A DNA stretch of 13,139 nucleotides from Pavlovales sp. CCMP2436 (GCA_026770615.1 MU631370.1:3838-16976); one strand, 5' to 3'; counted from the stretch's first letter, positions 1 to 6,880 are shown. Made by a program: numbers and translations. The notes: a model not told the origin generated them from the sequence alone.

Positions 1-74
1 GGGGGGGGGGGGGGGGGGGGGGGTGAGAGAGAAAAAAAGTAAAAATATTCTCTTTCTCACTTCCCCCCCCCCCC
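1..74. repeat. Homopolymer tracts (poly-G, poly-C)
   Basis: The window opens with 23 consecutive G, followed by a purine-rich A/G stretch, a T/A-rich stretch and a run of 13 C at 62-74. If the FIP1 gene continues leftward on the minus strand, this lies in its next intron, after the GTAATT donor at 114. Homopolymers of this length are common assembly break points, so the window edge may coincide with a contig edge. Confidence 0.8.
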
Positions 75-114
75 TTCATCTTTAATACGATAGTGTTTTA
101 AAGTATAAAATTAC

Positions 115-1240
115 GTGTTTTGGCGGCGGGACGCCAGTCATGTCAAATCTGATCTCGAACTGGCGCTGGCAGTACATGCGCCACGTGTCCTCCGTGAACC
201 CGTAGTTGAAGTAGTCGCTTTGCTCCGCACCCGGCTCACGCCAGGGCTTGTTGGGCAAGCTCTCCAGATCGAGATCGAGCGCAGCGTCGACTGCAAAAAA
301 AAAGAAAAACGGTTCGCAAATCGTTGCAAACGTACAAAATTATTTGAACGCATTCCCTGACAGTCGCAAGCTTCTTGGTCGCAATGTGTAAGTTTCTAGT
401 TCAACGTCCTTCCCCGGAGAGCTCGCACTAAATCTAAGCGTTAAAATACACTCAGCTCCAAGGATCCAATATACTCGCACATGGACACCGTTCCTACCGC
501 ACCGCACGAACCGAGGGCAGCAGCAGCAAAAAAAAACAAAAAAAAAACGTGGGCAACAGACTCGCCGACTGCACTGGCATCCTGCAGGATGATGCCGTGG
601 CTGGACAGAACGACATCCATACGCTGACAAGGCCTCCTGGACGCACAGACTGCGTTCACGGGGGTAGACGGGGCTCCATAAAAATACACAAAACACAGCA
701 CAACATAACCGACTCGCCTGGAAGTTTCAAAGACTCGATCCCACCGGGCACGTGCGCCGCGATGCTCCCGCCCGCCCCGTCCTTCGGGCCAGCAGGCCAA
801 GCCGAAGACGGCAGCGCCTCGCCTCCCGCTGCCTCGTCCTCGACGCCTCCCGATCCCGCGCCTCCCAACCCACCGCCGGTGCCAGCGGCCCCCGCCCTGC
901 CAGCGCCGGCGCTCGGTGGGAGGTACTTGTTCCACTTGGCCGCATCCTCCGCGCTCGCATGCACGGCCGGTCGCCCTGCGAGCTCGTCATCAGGCGGGTC
1001 GAGGATGATATCCACGCCCTCGTAGTCGTCGTCACTCTCCACGTCGTCGCCGCCAGCCTCCTCATCCTCGCCGCCGCTCGCGTCGCCGTCGCCGCCGCCG
1101 CCCTGTGGCAGAAACGGGGCGCGCCCCGTTTCCGCCCCGTAGAGCGCGTCAAAGTTGCCCGCGGCGCGGGCGGTGCGCGCGCCGAGCCGGCTCTCGTGGC
1201 CGTCGAGCAGGAAGGTGAAATCCCCCACGTCGTCGTCCAT
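115..1240 (-). CDS. FIP1: FIP1-like pre-mRNA 3'-end processing factor, N-terminal two exons (partial gene)
   Basis: Fip1 is a subunit of the nuclear cleavage and polyadenylation complex (CPSF/CPF) that links poly(A) polymerase to the complex. I read two minus-strand exons. Exon 1 runs 1240 to 745 (ATG at 1240, 165 codons plus one base); exon 2 runs 290 to 115. The intron at 744-291 begins GTGGGA and ends in a T-rich tract plus GCAG. The phases match exactly: g+tc makes Val166. Residues about 51-86 are acidic (EDEEAGGDDVESDDD), as in Fip1 N-termini; residues 112-150 are Gly/Ala/Ser-rich. Residues 170-212 carry the conserved Fip1 motif, including KPWREPGAEQSDYFNYGF and EDTWRMYCQRQ. The segment GGSIAAHVP joined to VDAALDLDLESL is in register with the conserved linker before the motif. 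The gene continues past 115 through a probable GTAATT donor at 114, so the C-terminus is missing. The identification is firm; the exact start and second donor are less certain. No expression evidence is visible. Confidence 0.92.
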
Positions 1241-1345
1241 CCCAACACGAGGAGTCCACGTTCTCGGGAGCTGCCCAGCACCTGTGATCGGTGGCGGGCT
1301 GCGTGTGATCGGTGGCGGCGATAATTTAAAAATCGAGCTCTCCGG
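1241..1345 (-). promoter_or_regulatory. Candidate FIP1 upstream region with duplicated 15-mer
   Basis: The 105 bases between the FIP1 start codon and the MITE at 1348 hold two exact copies of TGTGATCGGTGGCGG (1283-1297 and 1304-1318, period 21) and an AT-rich block, ATAATTTAAAAA, at 1321-1332. This is where a core promoter or 5' leader would sit. Duplicated motifs can be factor-binding sites, but no function is shown by the sequence itself. Confidence 0.3.
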
Positions 1346-1347
1346 TA

Positions 1348-1514
1348 CAGGGGATCGCGGGCAAAAAGAACAGCGGGTTTTGAGGCTGAGGCTGAGTTTC
1401 TTTGCAAATTACATACAAACAATGGTTAAATTTTGGTTAAAATCACTATTGAAGGGCTTTTAAACGAGGCTCAGTTTCTTGACACGACGGTTTCTTATTG
1501 CCCGCGATCCCCTG
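1348..1514 (-). mobile_element. TA-inserted MITE, copy 1 (167 bp)
   Basis: The ends are inverted repeats. Read on the minus strand the element starts CAGGGGATCGCGGGCAATAA, and the other end is its near-complement (one mismatch in the first 20 bases). TA flanks both ends (1346-1347 and 1515-1516). The interior has the features shared by the family: AAGAAACTGAGCCTC near one end, AAGAAACTCAGCCTC near the other, and CATTGTTTGTATGTAATTT in between. There is no coding capacity. It lies about 107 bases upstream of the FIP1 start codon, so it may contribute to the FIP1 promoter or leader. Confidence 0.9.
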
Positions 1515-1529
1515 TAGTGGTGGAGCTCT

Positions 1530-1629
1530 AATAAGAAACACGAAAAAGAAAAAAGGAGAGACGGAAGGAAGGGGGAGGAGGAAGGGGAAAGGAGAAGGGG
1601 AGGAGGGTAGAAGAGGAGAAAGTAAGAAG
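1530..1629 (+). repeat. Polypurine tract
   Basis: About 100 bases are nearly all A and G, with C at 1542 and 1562 and single T interruptions around 1608 and 1623. Long homopurine tracts can form triplex or slipped structures. I see no gene here; open frames through the tract reflect low complexity. Confidence 0.8.
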
Positions 1630-1853
1630 GGCCTCGTGAAAAAGCACGTATGCAGTCGCAAATATTGGCTAGCTGACTGGGTAGTTACTTAGCTGTGTAA
1701 CTAATAAATTTGTTTGTTTTAAAATTCTAAATTGTTTACGGTGCGCACTCTGTTGCGATTGATCTCAGTCTATCTTTAGCGATTACATCCTCTCGCCCCA
1801 GTCCCCCTCCCAAGACCCCGTCCGATGGTTGGGGACTTCTGTTTTTTTTTTTT

Positions 1854-2120
1854 TTTTGACGAGAACCCGGGAATCCCGTTGCGCGCCTTGTAGGTGAGCC
1901 ATGTACCCGTATCCTCCGACGACCCGTCTCATCGCACCCCGTCTCAGACGAACTCGGGCGCGGCGGCCGCATCCAAGTGCGCGCCTCAAAGACGACATGC
2001 CGGGCTCGGAGGGCACCCCCGGCAATCATCAGGCCCGCCTGCACACCAGCGGTACCATCTCCGAGCGTGGCGCGGCTGGTATCCAAGTCCCCACGGCGTA
2101 GAAAGCTGGGTTCTCAAAGG
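1854..2120 (-). repeat. Inverted-end dispersed repeat, copy 1
   Basis: The reverse complement of this block aligns over most of its length with 6268-6578. Shared landmarks include a start near TTTGAGAACC, then TACGCCGTGGGGA, GCGGGCCTG, GGGGGTGC, CGAGC, GCATGTCG or CCATGTCG, and an end at GGGTTCTC. Its two ends are imperfect inverted repeats (TTTTGACGAGAACCC at 1854; GGGTTCTCAAAGG at 2108-2120). Several frames are open across it, but none resembles a known protein. The 200 bases before it (1640-1853) hold an AT-rich stretch and a 17-base T run and no gene I can support. Confidence 0.6.
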
Positions 2121-2172
2121 TTAATTACAAAAATCACAATTATATATGTATTTATTCCTTTCTTAATATACA

Positions 2173-2476
2173 TAGCGGCCCAGCATGGTTCAACAGGTGT
2201 TGTTCACTCACACACTTGGTCGACGTCAGACGTTAGTCCTAGCAGCAAGGATGGTGGTGGTACAGAGAATCGCGGGCAATAGGAGGCGCTTTTTGAGGCT
2301 GAGGCTGAGTTTCTTAGCAAATTACATAGAAACAATGCTTAAATTTGTTTAAATCACATACAAACAATGCAAAAAAGAGGCTCAGTTTCTTAACACGACG
2401 GTTTCTTATTGCCCGCGATCTCCTGTAGAGGTGAGGTTGGTGGTGAACTTGTAGCGAATGCCACAGGCTCCCCCCC
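2173..2476 (+). repeat. Dispersed repeat family with GGTTCAACAGGTG core, copy A (MITE nested inside)
   Basis: This copy runs from TAGCGGCCCAGCATGG to the CCACAGG plus poly-C stretch, split by the MITE at 2263-2425. It is highly similar to the reverse complement of 7290-7428 along the whole length. A shorter relative is at 4946-5003. All three copies have an AT-rich tract just before TAGCGG. No coding capacity is evident. The B-box-like GGTTCAACAGG is present, but I could not pair it with an A box. Confidence 0.8.
2263..2425 (-). mobile_element. TA-inserted MITE, copy 2 (163 bp), nested in repeat copy A
   Basis: Termini are CAGAGAATCGCGGGCAATA and, on the other strand, CAGGAGATCGCGGGCAATAA. 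TA flanks both sides (2261-2262, 2426-2427). The interior matches copy 1: GAGGCTGAGGCTGAGTTTCTT, a duplicated CATTGTTT.TATGT motif, and GAGGCTCAGTTTCTT. An uninterrupted relative of the target exists at 7339-7340 on the opposite strand, which defines the boundaries and the TA duplication. Confidence 0.95.
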
Positions 2477-2490
2477 CCTCCCCTTTATGT

Positions 2491-2648
2491 ACGCAAGCAC
2501 TCAATTTTTATTCCTAGTGGGTGCTTGATAACAAGCCAAATGTGCCCCAGGCTGGCCCAAGTCCCAAGCTACTGGGCTGTAACTTTTCAGCCAGCGGGGA
2601 ATTCGGGAAGGCCTATACAAATATATTGTGTACCCAATGCATCCAACG
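2491..2648 (+). repeat. Dispersed repeat family with AGCACTCAATTT start, copy a
   Basis: It begins ACGCAAGCACTCAATTTTTA, continues with AGTGGGTGCTTG, GCCAAATGTGCC, CTTTTCAGCC and GGAAGGCC, and ends near GTACCCAATGCATCC. It aligns with 6729-6880 in the same orientation and with the reverse complement of 5966-6226. The first 35 bases can form a hairpin (CAAGCAC against GTGCTTG). No coding capacity. Confidence 0.75.
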
Positions 2649-2936
2649 ATATGTTAGCATTCGTACGCGCACAGATGCGTAAACGGATGTATGGGTGCTC
2701 GAGGGCATCCACTGATGAGTGCCCGTGGGCACTCACATGGGGTTTTATTAGATAGTTATCCTTTCCCCATTGTCAAGATAACTGGCCCGTTGTGACTTCT
2801 AAAACAGGGAGAGAACTCCTATCACGATATGACGCGGGAAGTACAAACAAATCAGCCTTCACATTTAAAATGCTCCCGCTCATGCGCATCATTTTGCAAC
2901 CCCCTCCCATCTTATGTCCTTCTGTAGGGGAGGTAT

Positions 2937-3381
2937 GGGTCGAAATCCGAATTAGTGGCGCTATTCCGCACTGGGGAGGAAGAAAAGTTGTGGGCGGGAC
3001 GAAGTAGTACACATTCTTCGCCCCTGCGCGCTATACCAATAGCTGTTGTCAAATAGAGCCCTTCTCGACGGTCGTAGCCCACCTCGTGTGCCTCTCGAGT
3101 GCATCTAGAGTCGACAACATGCTAAAGGTAACAAACATTTCCGATTCTTAGCGCTCGGAAGCGAAAAGAAAGTCATGGTTCCCGATTGGGCACAGAGGAG
3201 TTAGATGCAGATTCGTGAACAGAGGAGTTAGATGCAGATTCGTGAATGGGACGCCGACCGATTCACGAATCTGCATCTAACTCCTCTGTGCCCAACCCGG
3301 TTCGTGAGTTACTCCGAAAGATTTTCACCCGACTTTTTTGCAATTCCATTCTGGACTGGCCACTAGTTCGGATTTCGACCC
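2937..3381. mobile_element. Candidate 445 bp DNA transposon or MITE with 23 bp inverted ends
   Basis: GGGTCGAAATCCGAATTAGT plus three more bases at 2937-2959 is repeated inverted at 3359-3381 with one mismatch in 23. GTAT directly abuts both ends (2933-2936 and 3382-3385), consistent with a 4 bp target duplication. The interior has no convincing coding frame and contains the palindrome at 3188-3293. Superfamily is not assignable from these ends alone. Confidence 0.6.
3188..3293. repeat. Compound repeat: 28-base direct duplication plus long inverted copy
   Basis: A segment beginning GGGCACAGAGGAGTTAGATG (3188-3219) is followed immediately by a second direct copy (3219-3247), then a 13-base spacer, then an inverted copy (3261-3293). 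The first arm matches the inverted copy over 32 bases and the second over 29 bases, so two alternative hairpins are possible. Confidence 0.9.
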
Positions 3382-3385
3382 GTAT

Positions 3386-4319
3386 GTTGAACATTATTTA
3401 AGACGATATTTAGGGATAAATAACGGAATGGGGCCTGGGACCTGACCGGGACGTTCAACGTTACGCGCCGCAGGCGAAGAAAAAATAACGTATGGAAGTA
3501 CGTCCAACTTTATGTATTCAAAAAAAAATTACGAGGGGGGGGGGGGCGTATCGACCTCTGATCGCAAAATCTTTCTATTTTTAGCGCTATTTCTGCGCCA
3601 ACCGCTGTCCGCTCAAGCGCGAGCTATTTATTTATTTAATAACTTATTAATCGTCGAGACAGCGCATGCAGCCGTCTAGCACTGCTCAAGCGCGAGCTAT
3701 TTGTTCGTGGGTGTAGGTATTTGCGTATGTATTCATTCGAAGCGCAAGCTATTTGTTTGTGTGTGTATGTGTGTATGTATTAACTCGAATCAGGGGTTGG
3801 CGCCCATCGTCGACCTGGCTCGAATTCGAATTCGAATTCGAATTTTCCCGGACACCGCATCCCCTTGCCTTGTTTTCGGACGGCCTGGAAGTGCCGACTT
3901 TGCCAGCATGGGCGCACGTGCGCCGCGAGGGCGCACGGTTGCAACCTCCGAGCAGCTCGCACACACCGCCCTCCTGGTGGTGAGACACGATGGGCTGGGC
4001 TGGGCAAGGTCGTTGGATCGCACCCATTTGCCCGGAGGGCGGGTGTCTGGGGGCAGAGCCCCAAGAAGAGTGCGGCCGAAAATGAGCGAAGGCCGTAAGC
4101 AGCGACGGGTGGATGCATTCGAAATAGCATCGCATGGCCAATCGGATAGCTCACATCGAATGGCCGACAAAAAAGGGCGCATAAGCAATATATTCATTCA
4201 CAATTTATATTACTTTTAGTTGTCTTACGAGCGAATAATTTTCAAAAAATCGATTGTCGGCTGGCGTGAGCAGAGTTTAATTTACCAGCTATTATCAGCA
4301 AAGTATATGATCGGCCGGA
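3386..4319. other. Intergenic stretch with short repeats, no supported gene
   Basis: It contains a 12-base G run (3535-3546), three copies of a GCTCAAGCGCGAGCTATTT-like motif (3611-3629, 3684-3702 exact; 3739-3754 diverged), a TG/TA-rich stretch (3753-3780), and a GC-rich block at 3800-4100. Frames are open on both strands through the GC-rich block (up to 172 codons), but I recognise no domain, and the opposing frames look like composition effects. Confidence 0.5.
3820..3844. repeat. Self-complementary hexamer array (CGAATT)n
   Basis: Four tandem copies of CGAATT form a 24-25 base tract that is its own reverse complement, with overlapping GAATTC and TTCGAA sites. It encodes alternating dipeptides on either strand (IR or FE), so open frames here are uninformative. 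Confidence 0.95.
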
Positions 4320-4405
4320 AAGGAGGTCATGGGCAATAAGAAACCGGCACGGTAAGAAACTGAGCCTCGTCGTTGCTTGTGCCTTTCAAAGTTCAATAAT
4401 AAATT
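4320..4405 (+). mobile_element. Truncated MITE, left half (copy 3)
   Basis: GGGCAATAAGAAACCGGCAC at 4331, then GTAAGAAACTGAGCCTCGT and a GTGCCTTTCAA stretch, match the left half of the family; the nearest relative is 9581-9748 (GCCTCGTTTTGTGTGCCCTTCAATAGT). The terminal CAGGGG block is degenerate and the right half is missing. It is an old, decayed copy. Confidence 0.75.
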
Positions 4406-4678
4406 AAGCTAAGATTAATTATATTTCGTGTATGTATATATTAATGTAGGGGGGTTCGGGCTGGCGGTACGCTTCAAGTTCAAGTCAGGCTGATCTAAGC
4501 GCTCCGACGCAGGCTTCTACGCGCGGTAGAAGTGGGGAGCTGGTAGAAGTGGTGGATGATGAGGAAGCCGAAAACAAAGTGCTGGAGTCGCTGCGCAAAG
4601 CGGGGCCGCCTGACAGTGCGCGAGCAAGCGAGTCCATTGGTGATCCCAGCAATGACGTATCGCTGGGAAGCGATGGAG

Positions 4679-4915
4679 TTTTGAATGTCGAGAACTCGTT
4701 TGCGCGTGCAGGGCGCGGGCCGCAGCGCGGGGGCGCGGTGGAAGGACTGGTTGAAGAGGGAGCCGAAGGAGCCGAGACGTCGAGCGCGAGCGAGTCCACT
4801 TGATGGCGGGTTTGGGTTTTGAATGCCGTAAACTTGTTCGCGCGTGCAGGGCGCGGACCGCCGCGCGGGGGCGCGGTGGAAGGACTAGTTGAAGAAGAAG
4901 CCGAAGGAGCCAAAC
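4679..4915. repeat. Tandem duplication, period 138 bp
   Basis: The block from TTTTGAATGTCGAGAAC (4679) to GAGCCGAAGGAGCC recurs at 4817 with moderate divergence. The shared core is GCGCGTGCAGGGCGCGG, GCGCGGGGGCGCGGTGGAAG and TTGAAGA. Because 138 is a multiple of three, frames stay open on both strands (GRGP.RGGAVEGLVEE on plus; an Ala/Pro/Ser-rich frame on minus). Neither is a recognisable protein. Confidence 0.8.
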
Positions 4916-4945
4916 CAGGCAACGCGAGGCCGTCCGTATATATAA

Positions 4946-5003
4946 TAGCGGCTCAGCATGGTTCAACAGGTGTTGTTCAGTCACAGTCTTGGTCAACGTC
5001 AGG
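4946..5003 (+). repeat. Dispersed repeat family with GGTTCAACAGGTG core, copy B (short)
   Basis: TAGCGGCTCAGCATGGTTCA and the following CAGGTGTTGTTCA.TCAC and TTGGTC.ACGTCAG blocks match copies A (2173) and C (7290). The match stops after about 58 bases. As in the other copies, a TATATATAA-like tract comes immediately before it. Confidence 0.8.
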
Positions 5004-5044
5004 CTGAGGTCGAGCGATCGACCCAAACCCTCATGCACCAGCAC

Positions 5045-5878
5045 TCACACCAAAGGGTGTGAGTGTGTGCGCTCCGGCCCCCACGCCCCGCGTCTCGGCC
5101 GCGCCTCGGACGCCGCAGCCCTGCCGTGGCGGCCGCAGGAAGCAGCATTGTCTTCGTAGCCTTGGTAGCCTTGAGCGGCGTCTCCGTGTGCGGCCCACCG
5201 CCGCGTGCAGCAGCGTCCACCACAAGCGCGCGACGCATATCCATTTGAGGACCCGATCGAGACGGGTGGTCGAGAGGTGCCCGCGAGTACCTCAAGTGGA
5301 CAGCATCGCGACGCTGCGAGCGCGCACACTGCGGCGGCCGCAGGAAGCAGCATCGTCGTAGCCTTGGTAGCCTTGAGCGGCGTCTCCGCGTGCGGCCCGC
5401 CACCGCGCGCAGCAGCGCCCTCCGCAGTGCGCGACGCACATCCACTTGAGAACCCGAGTGAGACGGGTGGTCGAGAGGTGCCAGCGAAAACCTCAAGTGG
5501 ACAGCATCGCGACGCTGCGAGCGCGCACACTGCGGCGGCCGCAGGAAGAAGTATCGTCGTCGTAGCCTTGGTAGCCTTGAGCGGCGTCTTCGCGTGCGGC
5601 CCGCCGCCGAGCGCAGCAGCGCCCACCGCAGCGCGCGACGCACATCCACTTGAGGACCCGATCGAGACGGGTGGTCGAGAGGTGCCAAGGAGTACCTCAA
5701 GTGGACAGCATTGCGACGCTGCGAGCGTGCAAACTGCGGCGGCCGCAGGAAGCAGCATCGTCGTCTTAGCTTTGGTAGTCTTGAGCGGCGTCTCCGCGTG
5801 CTGCTCGTCACCGCGCGAAACAGCGCCCGTCACAGCACGTGACAGAAGCAATAGCATGGTGGCGAAGAGCAACATCAT
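5045..5878 (-). CDS. Possible secreted repeat protein (doubtful; strand ambiguous)
   Basis: On the minus strand a 277-codon frame starts at 5878 with a textbook signal-peptide-like sequence (MMLLFATMLLLLSRAVTGA). It continues through repeats of about 67-68 residues containing HAETPLKATKA, AAAAVCALAASRCCPLEV and GTSRPPVS. The last repeat shifts frame relative to the earlier ones near 5210. A plus-strand frame (5205-5906) is equally open, with repeats containing ALVALSGVSACGPPP. Both frames stay open because most unit lengths are multiples of three and the sequence is GC-rich. I recognise no family. The array itself is real; the coding status is unproven. Confidence 0.25.
   Translation of the reverse strand: MMLLFATMLLLLSRAVTGAVSRGDEQHAETPLKTTKAKTTMLLPAAAAVCTLAASQCCPLEVLLGTSRPPVSIGSSSGCASRAAVGAAALGGGPHAKTPLKATKATTTILLPAAAAVCALAASRCCPLEVFAGTSRPPVSLGFSSGCASRTAEGAAARGGGPHAETPLKATKATTMLLPAAAAVCALAASRCCPLEVLAGTSRPPVSIGSSNGYASRACGGRCCTRRWAAHGDAAQGYQGYEDNAASCGRHGRAAASEARPRRGAWGPERTHSHPLV
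5127..5830. repeat. Tandem array of about 203 bp GC-rich units, about 3.5 copies
   Basis: The landmark GGCCGCAGGA occurs at 5131, 5336, 5537 and 5741, giving periods of 205, 201 and 204. Each full unit has GTAGCCTTGGTAGCCTTGAG, GCGGCCCGCC, GCGCGACGCA, GAGACGGGTGGTCGAGAGGT and ACCTCAAGTGGACAGC. Each also carries an internal inverted repeat, CCACTTGAGG to CCTCAAGTGG, 40-49 bases apart (5241/5290, 5442/5491, 5646/5695, with one mismatch in the first two). Confidence 0.9.
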
Positions 5879-5965
5879 GGTGGTGAGCCAGGCAGCACCC
5901 CCCTAGGGGGGCGCAGTTGCAGCTGCACGCTCGCGCAGCTCAGGGCGTTGATATGTGTTCGTGTA

Positions 5966-6226
5966 TGTACTCCACCGGGTGAAAAGTTAGGCCTGGTCGC
6001 CTGGAACATGAGGCACATTTTGCTACAGTCATAGACAGGCATTAAGAAAGCTTGGCATTAAAAAACTAAGCCTCAATTTTCGAACCAGTTAGGCATTGTT
6101 TGTAAGTAATTCAACTGTTTGTATGTATTTTGCTAAGAAAGTGAGCCTCACTCGGATTCTCTGCGTTCTTAATGCCCGTCTATGACTGTAGCTGATAACA
6201 AGCGCCCACTAACAGAAAAAAAATTG
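5966..6226 (-). repeat. Dispersed repeat family with AGCACTCAATTT start, copy c (MITE nested inside)
   Basis: Read on the minus strand and skipping the MITE at 6026-6188, this gives CAATTTTT, AGTGGGCGCTTGT, TCAGCTAGC, AAATGTGCC, AACTTTTCACCCGGTGG. This aligns with 6729-6880 and 2491-2648. Confidence 0.75.
6026..6188 (+). mobile_element. TA-inserted MITE, variant-terminus subfamily (163 bp)
   Basis: Termini are CAGTCATAGACAGGCATTAA and, from the other end, CAGTCATAGACGGGCATTAA, one mismatch in 20, flanked by TA (6024-6025, 6189-6190). The interior is clearly homologous to the other copies (AAAAACTAAGCCTCA, two TTTGTA.GTA motifs, TTTGCTAAGAAAGTGAGCCTC). The outer 11 bases of both ends differ from the common family in the same way. 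Confidence 0.93.
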
Positions 6227-6267
6227 TAAATAAATAAATACATTCATTCAAAAATTGCAATATTTTT

Positions 6268-6578
6268 ACTTTTGAGAACCTTATCGTCTATACGCCGTGG
6301 GGATTCAGATTCCATCCGCGCCGTGCCGTGCCCGGAGGTGTGGCCGTTGGGTTGTGGCGGGCCTGGTGCGTACAGGGGGTGCTCCCCGAGCGTGCCATGT
6401 CGGCTGTGAGGCAATTAGGTGCGACCGTCGCGCTCTCGTTCGCCAGGGACGGGGGGCGTTGAGGTGGGTCTTCCGAGGAGAAGGGCACACGGCTCGCCAA
6501 TTGGTCTTGTGACCCCCCCCCTTCCCCCCCTGTAGGCACAGGGACCGGGAGATTGAAGGTCCTAGGGTTCTCAAAAGT
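6268..6578 (+). repeat. Inverted-end dispersed repeat, copy 2
   Basis: The ends are a perfect 13 bp inverted pair: ACTTTTGAGAACC at 6268-6280 and its complement at 6566-6578. The interior aligns with the reverse complement of 1854-2120 (TACGCCGTGGGGATTC, GCGGGCCTGGTG, GGGGGTGCTCCCCGAGCG, CCATGTCGGCT). A C-rich stretch at 6512-6530 is specific to this copy. It may be a non-autonomous DNA transposon; no clear target duplication is visible. Confidence 0.65.
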
Positions 6579-6597
6579 TTTTGCTTTGCTTTAAGTT

Positions 6598-6710
6598 AAA
6601 AAAAAAAAAAAAAAAGGTTTTTTAACAAAAAAAACAAAAAAAATGTTTTTTTTTAGAAAAGTCAACAAAAAGTTTTTAACAAAAAAATCAAAAAAACGCC
6701 ACTTTGATAC
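6598..6710 (+). repeat. A-rich low-complexity stretch
   Basis: Runs of A (up to 18) alternate with short T runs in an AACAAAAAAA-like pattern. No gene is present. Confidence 0.9.
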
Positions 6711-6728
6711 TTCTTTGTTTATTTACTT

Positions 6729-6880
6729 ACGCGAGCACTCAATTTTCATTTCCCAGTGGGCGCTTGTCAGCTAGCCAAATGTACCTTAAGTCCTAGGCAA
6801 ATGGGCCATCCCTTTTCAGCCGGTGGGGACATCAGGAAGGCCACCATGTTTACGTAGTGCGTACCCAGTGAGCCCAACCC
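6729..6880 (+). repeat. Dispersed repeat family with AGCACTCAATTT start, copy b (uninterrupted)
   Basis: GCGAGCACTCAATTTTCATT, AGTGGGCGCTTGTCAGCTAG, CCAAATGTACC, CTTTTCAGCCGGTGGGGA, CAGGAAGGCC and GTACCCAGTGAGCCCAACC align with copy a (2491) and reversed copy c (5966). The TA at 6772-6773 corresponds to the site occupied by the MITE in copy c. Confidence 0.8.

Noticed and set aside
549..1324. Plus-strand and other-frame ORFs of 150-230 codons over the FIP1 gene
   Set aside because: They are shadows of the GC-rich FIP1 exon 1, which has motif and splice-phase support on the minus strand.
2173..2260. tRNA-derived SINE, from the B-box-like GGTTCAACAGG
   Set aside because: No A box at a suitable distance, no tRNA fold and no A-rich tail; an unclassified dispersed repeat is the safer call.
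2709..2740. CTGATGAG followed by a strong hairpin (GAGTGCCC/GGGCACTC), looking like a hammerhead ribozyme core
   Set aside because: The second conserved core (GAAA after stem II) and the cleavage-site strand are absent; a similar CTGATGAG at 6912 lies in a MITE and also lacks them.
3701..4219. A 172-codon plus-strand ORF
   Set aside because: It starts in TG/TA low-complexity sequence, crosses the CGAATT array and has equally long opposing frames; no domain recognised.
4509..4533. TTCTACGCGCGGTAGAA palindrome as a terminator or operator
   Set aside because: It is a short palindrome (TTCTAC/GTAGAA) in eukaryotic repeat-rich DNA with no gene beside it; chance is likely.
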